Assembly (NCBI RefSeq): GCF_001522545.3
Contig: NC_031773.1
Span: forward strand, 39,395,669-39,459,668
DNA length: 64,000 bases
Source of the DNA: Parus major
Taxonomy: Eukaryota > Chordata > Aves > Passeriformes > Paridae
Direction of reading: 5' to 3'
Made by a program: the position numbers and the translations under genes. Below are positions 24,301 through 39,300 of the stretch, in pieces. The first letter of the stretch is position 1; each line of letters starts with the position of its first letter. The notes beneath the pieces are model-generated. The model searched no databases and was not told where the DNA came from. It saw nothing but the letters and a program-made list of their open reading frames with translations.

Positions 24301-27300
24301 AAACCATTAATGAGAAAATATTAAAAACCGAGGTGCTGAGAAAACTAAGAAATACTTTCAAGTTAAGATTTCAGTAATTAGTCCTAACATCTTGGATAGA
24401 TAAATGTGCATTTACTTATATAAATAAGTAAATTTTCATACCTGGAAATTATTCCGGTGCCTTTCTGTTGAACCGCTGTTAAATTTTTAAAAAATTCTTT
24501 TCTGTTTTGTTCTTAGATTAATTGACCTTGTGCCTTTAAATTCATTTGTGTTTCTGGAAAAGCTTGATATCAAAAATAACTGCTTGTCAGGTGAGTTGTG
24601 TTGAAAAAATAAAAGCCCCATTCAAATAAGAACATCTTAGTTAAATTATAGACTGAATTGAATGGGATTATTCTCATGTATTTATAACAGATATTTATAT
24701 GGAAAATATATAAATATTTTCCAAACACGAATGTTATAGATATTAATTAAAACTATACTGTATAGATAGCAGTCTTGCTTTTAGGACTGCATGATGTTGG
24801 TACATTTTACTTTCTTGTAAGAGTTTTTGGGAAATAAAATGGTTCTGCATTTGGACATATTTAGGCTTCTTTCTGCTATATTACAGATCTTAAAGATGTC
24901 CATACCTGGTTTAGTGGCTGTCATAAACTAAAGGAGTTATCATTGAGTGGGAATCCTCTTCTCCAAGAAAAGAACTGGAGGTAAGCTAAATCAAAAATCA
25001 GAATCAGACAACAGATTGTTGTATATATCTTAGTTAAACAGTAGAAACACTCCCACTATAGTCTGAACACTATCTCTGCTGTGACAGGTTCACATTGCAC
25101 ATAGCTAGTGAAGGAGTAGTGTCTGTTAGAAGAAAAAGTCAGGATGAATGTTTAATTTTTCCTTAGTAGTTAAAAATGAGCGTTTTTTATCCTTCTTCAA
25201 TTTCGTTATCTCTACATCAAAAATTAATGTCTTATGATTATGAAAGAGATGTAAGTGTAATGCTGTTATTTGCCCCTCAGTGGTGTGTAATACTGGAATA
25301 ATGATCTGAAAAATCAAAGAGCTAGTCCTAGAGATTATATATGTCCCTATATAAAAAATGAGTAGGGTAGAAAAGAAACTTGACATACAAAATTATATGC
25401 TGTTACCATGATTCCTGAAATAAGTAGTTAAATGGGTTTGTAAGCCATAGGAGTAAAATTCCAAATGAATAGTTTTTTTGTATGATTTTGCATATTAGAC
25501 ATAGTACTTGAGGTGTGGCCTCACTAGTGCTAAGCCTAGGGGTATGATCACTACCCTACTCCTGCTGGCCTCATTAGAATCTAAAAAAAACAAAATCACC
25601 CTTACATTACATTTATATCTTCCATTTGAAGATTCTTGTACAAATTTAGGATTGTTGATCAAAAGAAAATACTCAACTATTTCTAACTTTTCATTAGAAG
25701 TGTTTGAGTAGTTTAAAAGATAGCTATGCAAGTACATTCTTGATTGATTTGTTTGATTTTTTTCATAAACAGACTTATTTGCACCTCATGATTCCTGCAG
25801 GTAATTTCATTCATAAAATTCTGTGATTGTGACAGAATGTTTTGAATTTCCATTTCCATTGTTTGAATTCCCACTATTTTACAAAACTGTTATTTCACTA
25901 GTAATCTGGAGGGAAAAGGTTTCTGAATTTCAGTTTAACTATGAGAACTGACACTTCAGATTGCTAAACTAATAGAGTTTTTATGGTTAGACAAGAGATG
26001 AATTTTTCTAAAGGATTTAAAGTATGGGATACTATGAAGTATGGATTTGGTGAATATAGCATTGACTGTAACTTCAGACAATATGTTCCAGTGAACTTTA
26101 CATAACCCCTTGATACCAACAAAGGAATTAGTTGTAAAATTTCCCAATCAGTTTTGTACTTTCATGTCCAGCCAGCGATAACACCAACAAAAGTGAAGTA
26201 GTAAGAAATCTCTTTCTAAAAATTAAACCCTGGGATCAGTCTGACTACTCCTAGGGGAATATGTTTCAATGCTGAAATGATTAATAGAGCCTCTTAAGTG
26301 ACAGAATATTCACCAGGAAGTTTTCACTAAATGAAATATTGACTCAGCCCTTCACCAGGAGGAACCCAGCTGGAAAAATGAGTGTCGAGAGCCCACAGCT
26401 CTAAGAGACAAAACTTCCATCATTGATCAACTTTGATATGTCACTGTTTTGGTGTATTTCTGTTCAACATCAACGTTGGTAATTTCTCTCTATGTGTTCA
26501 GGAATTGTTGATCTAAATCCATAATTTTATTCCAAATGTACTTCAGATGGTCTTAGCCTTCCTTAATGGGCAGTAGAGAAGGAATGTTTTCTACTTGCAA
26601 AAACTGATGTTCTGTTCTGTTTTTTGGAATATTATAACACGGTCATAAAAACTCTGATTTTCAACTTAGTGTATGTTGTTTGAACTGAGTAGTAGTCCTT
26701 TACCTTCACTGGGATTAGTCAGGGAGCTCCAAAATTTTGAAAACAATACTCTTTTTTAATAATAAGGGGATTTACAGCATACAATTAGTATTCTTTCAAG
26801 AGTTAGTGTTACTTAAAACTGAGTTAATGAAAATATTGTGAGTTGATATAATTTTGCAGTCTTCAAACTTTCAACAAATTGTTCTGGTACAAGAAATATG
26901 TGAAACAAGATTGCAGTAGCAGCTTACATCTCTCAATAGCCTAAACGAAACCGCATGGGTGGTACATTTTTTTAATGTTTTTTGGGGTTTTTTTGTGTTT
27001 TCTTCTCTTTGATTAGGTAAATTTCTCATACATATCTTTTCTTACATCAGTGGCCATTACTGTCCTTTTTATAGCAAGGAAATTTCATCTTTGCTCTCAT
27101 TCTTTTCACTGCCTTGATTTCAGTATTTCTAAAGTAGTTTGTTTTTTTCTTGTCAGGCATACTGCATACTTGTCAGTCATTATATGTGGTATATGCAAAT
27201 GATAAAGGGACTAGAATTGGCAAGGTTTAGTATTTTGTGCAGTTTAAAAATTTAAGTTTTTTAATGTGTCAACATAATCAGCTCTGTATCATAATCCTAT

Positions 27301-30300
27301 GTTTTATTTTGCTGTGTTGCCTACTAATCAAATGAATTACAGGTGCCTATGCACAAGTGTGTCATATTTTCCCATTAAGGTTTGTACAGGTAAAATTCTA
27401 GCTCTAGTGAATTGAGACTATTGCCATTGACTTTCTTGGTGTCAGTATTTCATCAGTGTTCTTTATACCAATTAAGTACTAAGTCTTGCTACATTCTGTG
27501 TTTTATTCTTTATATTATTCTTTAGTTTAAGTATAAATTCTTAGTTAATATGTTAACATATGAAATAAGGAGAAATGTATGCAAAAATTTAGAGAGCTGT
27601 CTTCATGTTCTGTATTGCTACATAATTGTATCAATAAAATGGGTGTTTTAGCATAAGGATTTTTTCAAAAACTAATTATGTTTTTTTTTTTCTTAAGGTC
27701 TTCCATGTTGGAGATCCTTCCTAGTTTACAGTTGCTTAATGGTGAAGTCTTAATCCATCATACTTTACCCACAACTGAAAAAATCAAAGCATCAGAATTG
27801 GGAAGTTTTCTGGAACTTTGTCAAGTTCAAATTGCAGAAACTATTCAACTGAAAAAAAAGGCCGCTGAATTGGAGTACGTATTTATGTGAATATAAATTA
27901 TATTCAGAAATATTTTTTTACGTATTATTACTGAAGTTCTGGCTGGCATATGAATTTTACTTAGGGTTTTTTGCCTGGAAATGTATTAGAATAAGAAAGT
28001 GATTAGAATCACTGACTTCAGAGCAAAGTCTGTTTTAGACAGATATTAAGTTATGAATGCCTTGAGTTTTGTTTCTTTGAGAAAACAAATGGTTCAAAAA
28101 CCTGCAGTTAGAAGTAGTTAAATGAATTTATGCACACAACATAGTACAGTGCTATGCAGGAATTGTAGTTTAAATCCTGAAAGTTGTATAATCATATTAA
28201 CAACATATAAACATATTAACATGATTTCCAACTTTAGCTTAATCAGCTCTAATTCTGCTCTAATTTGGTACAATATGCTCTATTTGCATTTCTGCATTTA
28301 TTTTCCATGTGTAAATTATTCACATTCTAAATAATTGAAAAAATTTGACCTCTTTTCTCTTAAGGTAGTGAGTTAGATGAATCTATGTACAGGTCTTTAA
28401 TTTTGTCATACTTGCTACCTCTATCACTGTTACCGTGGTTTGTTGTCCAGTAGCTTCAGCTTAGACCATGCAAGTGGTTATTTATCACTTACACATGCTA
28501 TGTTTTAATTGTTTTAAAATATCTAACTATCTCAAACTTCTCATTTCTGCACTTAGTAATACTGCATGGTTTTTTCTTGCGTAGTTCCTTTTAATTTCCT
28601 AGCAGGTTCAGAAAATCCTTATAGTCCTTTGAATATCCAACTAATGTTTTAATTTTTGGAAAACTAGTTTTCTTGATTCTACCAGGTACTGAACATTACC
28701 CCAGAGCAGGTAAAGCACGTAATGTTTTACATTATTTTAGTTTGAAGTTTGCCTTGCATACTTTGTTGGTTCAGGAAAAGCATGCAGTTTTTTTTCAGAA
28801 TCTAGCTATTTTGTGTTTCCATGTAAGCCTGTATATCCTTGGTATCTTGTTACTAGCTAACAGTTTATTACATTGTTGTATTATTGCAGTTTTTACTAAG
28901 GTGCAATAAAATCTTCATAGCTTAGAATCAGATTAACTTGAAAAGAGGTTTGTATTAAGAATTAGATTGAAATTAGTTGGGAGAAATTATATAGTGCATT
29001 GTTCTATGGCAGATGTAATGTGTAAGTGGCTTCTAAAAGTTATATGTTTCTCCATTACACCATCAAGATATGTCTTCTCCACTTTTGTGATTTTTGGCTT
29101 CTGGTTTGCAGGTGGGAAGCTGATATTTCCTAATCTGTTTACCATCCTGAAATGGTGTTCTCACCTTCATTTTCCTTAAAGGAAAGTAAAGCTCTCCTTT
29201 TCCATGACTGAGAAAATTCTCCATGTCTGATATTTAGATATTTCATCATTATCCTTTTGCAGAAAAAAAGCCGGTTTGTAATTAGGATATGACTCATGAG
29301 CAAGCTGTAGCAGAATCTAGAGACCTTTCATATACATTCCTGCAGGATGGTAAAAAATGAGAGGAAAAGAAGATATTCCTAAAATTTAGGGTTTTTTAAT
29401 TCTGTATGAATGAACAGAAGAAAGATAAATAAGAAATATATTGTTGGGTCATCAGGCTCAGACCATCCATTAATTATGAGGAGCATGTGGCTCACACTAC
29501 TTTCTGGAAGCTGACTTGTACTTCTAATGTCTTATCAAAGACTGGGAGCAGGAGACGGAGCGCAGGCTTACTGTGCTTGCAGACCACAAGTATTCAAAGG
29601 CAGTTGTTGAGGGGAGGGCTACCAATCAGACCACAGGCAAGATGGGAGGACAGATCACCAGGAGCTTTGTAGATTCAACAAGGACAAGTGCAAAGTCCTT
29701 TATCTAGGAAGGAGGTAAAGACAGGAGGCCTTCTGCCCACTCCCAGGCTACTTGCTGAGTGGAAGAGAGGAGGCCTTGACTCTGTCCAAGCACTGTTCAG
29801 CAAAACATTAGTGTTTGATTGATATAGTTTCGGTTACAAATCTAAATCATGGCATTAAATGGGAAACTGTAGTGAGAGTTAATTCATTCCAGCCAGAAGT
29901 AGTACAACTGGACATAAGGAGAAACCTTTTCAGTGTGGGACAGTGATGAATTGCAATAGGCTGCCTGGAGTAGTTGTGCAGTCTTGTTTGTGGAGATTTG
30001 CAAGACCTGACTGGATGAAAACCTGAGCAAACTGGTCTGATTTGAGAGCTAACCCAGCTTTGAAGCAGAAGGTTGGACCAGAGACCTCCTGAGGTTCCTT
30101 CAATTGAGAATTTTATTATGATTCTATGTAAATTTTGAAAGATAAATGTTTGAAAGAGCCTGCAGATGTTTGAGAACAGTAGTGGAAAGAGGTGATTATG
30201 TAAACATCTCTTTGCTGAATGTCTGGTTTGGGTGGAGGGAAGGTGGGGAATGCAGAGGAGGGAGGGTTGTGGAGTTTTTAAGCTTTTGAGAATTCATTCA

Positions 30301-33300
30301 TGATTTTTTAAATCAGTAACCATGGCATGTATCAAATTTGGTCTTAAAATTAATTTCTTGTGTGTTAAAGCCATCTATCTTTTATTTTGACTGAAGTAAA
30401 ATTTATGGATGACTTGAAAACCATTGCAAACTGCAGTTCATAAAAGGAACTCTAAACAACTTGTTTGTATATAAGCCTTAACAGCATAGCTATTATATGT
30501 ACATATTGCAATACTTTGACTGAATTAATGTGACATTGCTAAACAACAGGCCAACAATAGATCAAGCTTCTATCTGTTTCACATGTTGCTAAGTTATGAG
30601 CCCCTGTAGGTGCGACCTCAAGTATGTAAGCTGCCAAAAGTAATCACTGCTTGCTTCCCTAATCTGTTTCATACACCACTGCTGCCCAGTTAAATTCTCT
30701 GTGCTGTTTCTTCATGAAACTTCTCTGTTGTTGCCATGCTTAAGAATAAAAATTACTTTTCAATTGAATTTATCAATTATACAAAATGTTTTCTGTCACA
30801 TAACCTCTAGATGACTTGTAATAAGTAATCATGTAAAGAAATAATATGATACCTGTGCTGCAGCAATTTGTTTTCAGCCATCAAATGTGCAGTTTTCTGG
30901 CTAGTGGAGCTTGAACTTTACAAACTTTAGTGTATCTATATTACAGTGAAAATGATAGGAATTTCATAAATGGTGTTGCAAGGAGAGACTATGCCAACAG
31001 TGACCTATTTCATGTTTGTAAGGGACTTTGGTAAAGTGCAGTTGAACATCAGTAATGATGCTTATTGAAGTTTTTCTGAAGACATTAGATTTTATCCCAC
31101 TCCATTGCAAACAAAAGCTCACATAAACAGAGGTTTACTATTTGAATATTCCATGTATTATAATTATGAAAGAGATGGGAAAAACATGATACTAAGTGAG
31201 GTTTTAACTAGCAAACACTAACATATGAAGGGGTAGAATATTATGATTTAACTGCAAGGACCAGGAGAAAACTGCCATTCATGATCAGAATGGGCTTGTT
31301 TTTTCCAAGCCTGTCCCTTTTGCCTCTTAGGCATTTGCTCTGCTGACTTTTCCAGATTTACTGGCTCATTCTGACAAAATTATGCTCTTTGAATAACCAG
31401 GCAGCCATTGCAGGTGTGATTGCAGTAGAAAATTCTATACAAAATGTGTTTAGCTCTCTAAGCAAGCCTCTGCCACCTCTTTAAATTTCTTAAGTTGCAA
31501 CATTTTCGTTGATTTGAACTCCACTGGAAGACCTTTAAGCATGAATAATCTGTCCTTTTCTATATCTGTTAAGTCAATCTGTGCATGGATCCTTAGGCTT
31601 CCTAGGTGCTGCCAGTGGGGTTTATTCCTCCTCCCTCTACTCCTCCATTGCATGGGAATTGAGCAGGGTTTGGTCTAAATTAACCAGGACAGTCATGGAT
31701 ACTCTTTGTGAATTGATGTGAGGACTGAAGTTGTAACAGTCCTTAATAAATGCCTGACTTAAATTTCCAAATAGATTAAAATCTGTTTCTAATGCTTTTA
31801 TCTTACCTCAAAGCCCCTGGAAAATGCTGGCACAAATAGAGAGGTATCTGGTGACAGCAACAAAAAAACCAACAAACAAACAAACAAAAAAAAAAAACCA
31901 AACCAAAACAACCTACAAGCAGCTTTTTGCTCTTAGTATTTTTTTTGTAAAAATAATATCTTGGTCTTTAGTATCAAGGCTGCTAGTTTAGCATATTTGT
32001 GCAGTACTGCAAGACTCATCCCTTGTTCTTCTGGCTTCTTACCCCTTTCTCCCACGGCAAAAGCAGTGGTTATGCTTTGTGGTTATGCTAAAATTTGCAT
32101 ATGGCATAAATCACTTTCACTTGTTATGATCAAAATAAAGCTGTGGGTAGCCTGGCAGCAACTAAGCATGAAGGAATGTGCTGGTCAAAGCTGAAAGCCA
32201 TAAAAAATTTGCTGTTGCAAGGCCACCATATTTATATTTCATTGCATACTAAGCAGCCAGACACTATGGATACTGGTGTTTCCATAGGATAATTTAATTT
32301 CTTGTTTTGTCTCAATGCTAGTTTATACTTAAAATCTTGGTCAGATCTTAACCAAGAAGCAATTCCAGGTTAAGTGTGACAAATAACACTGCAAAAGGTC
32401 TGAAAGGCGATGAATTTCCATTAATTGAAAAGTAAATATTGTGGTATCAAAAGTCTTTATATTGACATAATTTTTACTGTGTCTTCTCTCTTTCCTTGTA
32501 CGTTTTTTGTTTTGTTTTTTCTTTTATCATTAAAGAAGTAAACCAGTCCTGCCTATTTTCCATTACAGCAATTTCTTTTCTGTGGTTTGAATAAGCAATC
32601 TTCAGGAGCACATCTCTGGTATCAAGAGTGCAGTGCTACTGAGACACTGAGAAAGTTGCAGTGTGTTGATAGGATGCCTGAAATCCCTGTTCACTGAAGG
32701 GAAGCACCAAGCTGACTGCCATGTTAGTACTAGGTCCCATTGTGACCTTTGGTGTCTGTGCACTGGAGAGCCTCAGACATACCCTGCCACTTCATAGCCT
32801 CTGATATCACTTCAGCTTCCTTTGTAGTTTCTTTAAATTTAGGCTACTGTGACTGCCTAAATCAAAAACTTGTTGGTACAGAGGGCAGCCTAAAAATCCT
32901 GCAAAATCAAAGTATAATGGTGGATTGCTGGGGAAGGTATGGGAGAGAATGCATGTCCACAATGACAAGATGATATTTTGCAGCCACTGCTTGGAAAAAC
33001 TGCCCAAAAACCAGCCTCTATAAAAAAAAAAAACGAGCACACATTCCCTGATGACCACAAAATTATTCCCTGCCTGAATTTTAGCTTCCTCAATCTCCCT
33101 TTCCATTTCTGCTTGACTTATTCATAGCCACTGGAAGGGTGAAATAGCTGCTTGAGATACCCCTGCACCTGTCAAAGGAGAGGATTCACTGTTATGGTGG
33201 TTAGTTTTTCTTTCTTATGGTGGTTAGTTTTTCTTTCTTTCTGGTTTTTTTTACCATGAGCAAGGATACTTAGCATATGGTTTTCACAGGTAATTTTTTT

Positions 33301-36300
33301 TGTTCAATATATAAAACATTCTGGGGTTTTCTGCAATATTTTAATTTTTATAAACAAATAAACCAACAAAATAAAGCAAAGAAAAGGAAAACAATTTTTC
33401 CTTTTTTTTTGTTTTTTGTTTTTGTCTTCTCACTATATTATTGTATGTAGAAATTCGGTAATGATCTTTTACCAGATTTATGTTTTTTTAATATTTTAAC
33501 ATTAACACAATTCTATATATTTAACTAAAAAATTTCACTAATGCTTTAAGTATTTTATGTTAAAGAAGTTGTTATTCTTACTATGTAGTGAATTAGATCC
33601 TTAAGCAAATAAAATTGGTTTAAATATTTTTAAAGCTTGTCATATGTATGGAATTAACAGGAGTAGGAATAATGTTTTGTAGTGGACAATTAAATGTACA
33701 GCTATTGCACAATGAGTTAAATTGTGTGGATCAATTTACCCATTCAGATTTTGTCCAATAGCACTGAAGTTGCATTAGCAGAGGGAGAGTTGGGATACTT
33801 TTTACTCTTCTAGGGTCTGATTGATTATGTTCTTGAAAATCTAAAATGTTCTTAGTTGAACTTCACTGAGAATATAATTATAATGGTAAAGAGTCCCCAG
33901 TAAAACCTTTTAAAAATTTTACCTTTCCAGAATGATGAACAGGAAGGAAATTTCTGTTATTCTAACTATAATTTTAGGACCTAATTTTTCCAGACTAACA
34001 AGAAAATTTGTCTTATTTCTACTTTTTCTCTTGGATTGCTGACCTGAAATTGACTTTTTACTCCTTTGGAATTAGCACCAGATTACAGATCTCTGCATTT
34101 ATCTGTTCTATTAAAGAAAAATGTTTTCATGATTCCAGAAGTACCTGCTACCTAATAAAATGAACAAACACCATTCAAAGTACAGACATCTGTCTGAATC
34201 TGTAACAATTAGTTCATATTTACTCTTACTTAACCTCATCATTTAGATAGTTTAACACAAAGAACTAATGAGAGCCAGACTTCATAGGCTACAGTCGCTT
34301 CAATCTAGCACTTTGCCTTATATTGATAAAAAGATCTGTACTTGAAAGTTTGTTATCCTGAATTTTATTTAGATATTGTAATTTATTGGTTTGAATCTAA
34401 GTTTGGGGTTTGTTGCTGTGCTATCTAAAATTTAAAATTACTGTTATTTTTATATGAGCTTTCATAGTTGCCAGATAAGATTGATTAAGGCAAAATTGCC
34501 TCAAACCCTCTAAAAATTTGTGCTTCACATGCCACTAACCACACAGAAAGTTAATAGTGAAATGTATGCTGTAATGGCTATTTTAAAAGGACTGAAAACT
34601 TTCTCTTTTAGAAAAACTCAGAGTAAAATAAAAAATCTGTGTGATTGTATTTTAAATATGTCCAAAGAAAGACAAAAGCTATTAAAATTTATAATTACTG
34701 AAACTGGATTTCCAATCAGAGTAATTGCTATTTGTTGTAAGAATATGGAAACATGTAAAAATACTTGAAAATACAAGCTATTTTAGGAAATAATAGACGG
34801 ATTTTTTCTTTTTAAAGCATTCTAACAGACATGCCAACATTTTTTTTTTTTTATTTTTTTTTTTCCCAGAATTGCTTCTTCTATTGATTCTGCACTGGGA
34901 CAATGCTGGTATTTTAATCAGTTGATGAAACTAAGTATTAAACATCGATATGTACACGAGTATGGTGAACGGAACATTACTGAAAGAGATGGACCAGAAG
35001 CACTTCAAAATTATTTAAAACAAACATCCACTGGCTGCCTACAGGAAAATAACCTCTTTATCATGGGTGTGACAGAAAATAAACAGGTCTTGTTGGATCC
35101 TTCCAAAAGATGGATTACTACTGGTGATATTCAGGCCACATTCATTAACTCCTCCATACCTGTGCATCAGAAGGAAAATAGAGGAGATCAGAGAGTGAAG
35201 CAGGAGAGTACTGAATCTTGTCTTAATTACAGTGGGGAGAGAAAAGGCAACAATAACATGTCAAGCCAACTCACATTGCAAAAGTCAGTGATAGTAGCAA
35301 GTGATACGGGAAGAAATCTCCAGCACTTTGGTGATGATACAGAAAGGTGAGATGGATGTCGTGTTGCTTTCAAGTTGATTATATAGAGAGATAATAGGAG
35401 TGAGGATTTTTTGTTTAAAACAGAGGCACAGAACTTGTAAGATAATATTTTTAAGTTTATTAGACAAGAAAGAGTTATATTCAAGTGTTGCACACTATTT
35501 TTATATATTAACAAGTAAGAATCCTCTGTGGTATTCTCCCAGTTGGTATATTAGGATATAGATATTTACATACTTCAAATAAGGTTAAGACACCAATTTA
35601 ATGACACATGCAGAGTTAGGAATACAAATGCCAAATGTTTTGTAGAAAGTTTGGAGGAGATTAACTAGAAACTAGTATAAGGTTTTTTTGCCAGAATTAT
35701 TAATTAGACATTCAAGATTCATCTGTGTAAACTTTACAGTCAGTACCATTAAAAAAGCAAGAGGGAAAATTGCTTAAATCTACAATCCTAATCCCTTGAT
35801 TTAGGCCAGTCTTGTGCTGTTGTGATGACTGAAGAGCTAATGGCCTGCCCTGCTTTCAATACTCCTCCAAAACGCCTTAACCTTCTTCTTAAAATTAGAG
35901 GCAGGGGTGAGAGGACAGTTCAACTTATGTGTCCCCAAATTTTATCCTGCATGAAAAAGGCTGGTTTATTAACTCTTTGAAATGTGTTTGCTGCTGATTT
36001 GTATAGTTCTGGATGTACATACGAGGAAAACAGAAGCTGATTTTTTTTGCAGTAAATACTCAAGAATTGAGTTGAAATTTCATAAGAATTCAGTTTCAAA
36101 AACATGTATTGAGAACAGTATGGAAAGCAAGCATGGTGGATGTGCTTCTTTGAGCTGTTTAGGTTTATGGTAAATAGGACAGTAGGTACTTAAGACACTA
36201 ATAATTTTTCATAAAATTTATGATTAAGGAAGACCATGCATCAGCAAGCTGAGAGCAAGAATACATTAGTCTCTTGCATGAGATGAATACTTCAAAATTT

Positions 36301-39300
36301 TTTCTGAAATGGTTCCTTTAGTTTTTCATTAATGTTTTGAATTAATTCTGTAAATGTGATTTTGGAGAGTTCTCTTCAAAACAGAATGCAAACCATTTTT
36401 TTGTATTTGTCTTGACCTCTGAAGTGTGATTATTTTTTTATTTTTTGCTGACTAGTAGTCCTCTATTTAAATAGATGCACTACACAAGGAAAGGAATTAT
36501 GTAGAGATGGGAAATTTAGATGTCTTTTCTTTAATACACTGTCCAATTGAAATGAGTATTTTGTGGAGAAAAGAATTCCAAGATAATAAATATAGTAAAG
36601 TCACAATGCAGAGCTGACATTATACTTTTTCTCCATCAGTATGAATTATTTGAACATATATTTAGAAATATGAGTCACTGAACAGATCTAAATATTCTGT
36701 ACTTAGTGCTTCTTAAAAAATAAGCAGGTTAGAAAATGTACTCATATAATCAGTGGTCAGAAGTCTTAAAGTCTAAAGAAGTCTTAAACTCAGGCAAAAG
36801 ATGAAGTTGCACTTTCTGTGTTTTTCCTGTCTGTTCCATTAAAAATAGGTGTCTCATATTTTGAGTACTTATTCCTCTTTAGTGCTTGGTGTTTGTTTTT
36901 TGGTAGGTGTTTTTTTTTTAATTATTTGTTTTGTTTATTTATTTGTTTGTTGTTGTTTATTTGTACATTTATTCAGTACTTAATCAGTACTTATTCAATG
37001 ACTTTATTTGGTCATTTTCACACCACTTCTGCTCCTAATCCTTCCTTTGAGGACTTTTCCTCTACTGAGATTATTTGCAGAATAGAACCCAGTGGAGATT
37101 AGTCCTTAGATAATTGGATTCAGAAGTTAGATGATGTGAATATCCTCCAGTGTTTCTGAACATATATGTCATATCTGGATTGTAATTTCTTGTTTAGTGG
37201 CACAACTTTACATTTTTCTTAAAGCACAGTCCTATATTTTATGGCTGAAGTTTGGCAGATATGGTGATCCAGATGTTTTGGTGAGGATATGTGAGTCATA
37301 AATGTATTTATTTCTCCATGAGACTACATACAGCAGCATCCTTGATCCAGTCCTTTTGGCGGCAGTACCATGCTCAGAGGAAAAATGATTGCAGTAGAAC
37401 AGAAAATCATCAGTTTGTAGGAGCTTTGAGACAGAAGCATGAAGCTGCCACAGTAATCCAGGTTGGTTGATGATATTTTCTTATTTTGTCAGTTTAATAA
37501 CAAAAAAAATCTTTCTAGTTTTCTGTAATTGTCATCTTTAATCTATTTTTGCTTATTATCATTTTAAGTTTCATAATTAAACATTTTTGTTTTATTTAAT
37601 CAGCATAAGCTTCTTGTTTCTTAAACAGATACTTCATTACCAAAAAAAACCATTATAGAATATGATACATATATTTTTTATACATGAAAATATTTTCCCT
37701 TTTTCACCAAGTATTTCTCAGAATTATTTTTACTTGATTTAATTCTAATATCATGCTTAAGAGATACTGTGCCTGTGCTCTTACTGGGGCCTGTCTGTGC
37801 TATGAAACTGATGGATGCTGTGTAACTAATCTGTTGTGTCAGATATCTATGTGACTAAATAATCTTCCTGTCTCTTCTATTCTACCTTTCCATTTCTTTC
37901 CTTCTGTTCCCATCTCCAAAACCCAGGATTGCTTTATCCATATTGTCCTTGGGAACAGACCATGGCCTAGGCTGTCCTATGGTAGGTACTGAGCTAATAA
38001 CAGTTAAACAGAATGGATTACCACAGGCAGGAGTTGAAGTCCATACCTTGACTCTGTTTAGTTTGGTAACCAGCATTTGCCTGCCAAGTTGACAAGGTTC
38101 ATGGGGGTATTTTTTACATTTTGAAGCAAGTCAGTGCTGTCAATTTCATAATTTTTTTATATTTTCAAGTTTACTTGGAAACATTCCATAAAGTCTTATA
38201 CACAAATTTCAAAAATGACAAAGTGATTTAGAAGTAAAAATTTCTTTTTGGAGTATAATGTGGAGCTAGCATATTAACAATTGATTTCCATAAACTTATT
38301 TAATCCATTTTTTGACTTAGTTATTTAGCCTCTACCGTATATTAAAGTAGTGCTTTTAACAAATCTATATAGTGATTAATATGCGCTTCCTTTCATTTGT
38401 TTCAAACATGGTAACTCCCAAAATGAGTATGAAAATAGAAGTAATTTATTATTTATCTTCTGTGCATATTACAGATACTTAGATCTCTCATACACCCATC
38501 CTTATAACCACTTTTTGTAAATAAAATTTTAGTCTGTTTGGTCTATTTTCACATTTCTCTGTAATTCTCTTTATCTTTTTGTTCCTCTCTGAACCTTTGC
38601 CACAATCTGTTACAATCTTTTTTAAAGGAGCAACAAGATCTGAATTCCATATGAATGAATTTGTACAGTAAGAAAGTTTTTATTTTATTTCTTAAAAACT
38701 ACTACATGTAATTTTTCTTTTTGATCATGACTGAGCACAGACCTGGTGCTTTCATAGGTTTCTATTAGCAGCTGCCTCAAAATTTAGGCTTCTGCGTATA
38801 TCATTAGGATTAGTTTTCTCCTTTAAATCTGTCAAAACTAATTGTCTTTCTTGAATGAAATATATTTGTCATTTGATAACTCATTAATATCAGGATATTT
38901 TATCTTGATGCTTATGAAGGCCTGCAGAAAAATAACAACAATGAAGTTATAAGAAAGCAACTCTAAAGCATTTAATCATTTTGTAATAATCAGGAAATAT
39001 GTGTGTAAAATAGTAACATTTCCAATAATTTATGTGATTAGAAAAACCTTTTCTAAAAATTAATAATCTAAATGTTAAGCCAGAATATGAGATTTACCCT
39101 TTCTGTTTTAGTGTTTTCATTGCAGAGTCATTAAAGGTGTGCACCACCTCTTCTTTTATGACAGTGACAATATTTTGCATGGTGTTTCAAACACTTGGGG
39201 CATCTTGAATTCTAATGATGTCAAATACTGATTTGGGGGGAAGTTGCTGTGTTGTATGTAGTTTTCTTAATTTCATCTAACTCATTTTGATCTCTGAAGT

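Larger units (their letters stand above)
27875..34869 (+). other. LRRIQ1 intron between exons 15 and 16 (7.0 kb)
   Basis: It holds an old CR1 copy (about 29430-30126), an A/CAAA low-complexity patch (31859-31915), a perfect 23-base tandem duplication (33192-33237) and several T-runs. A minus-strand open frame at 31450-31653 is unrecognised. The rest shows nothing. Confidence 0.65.
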
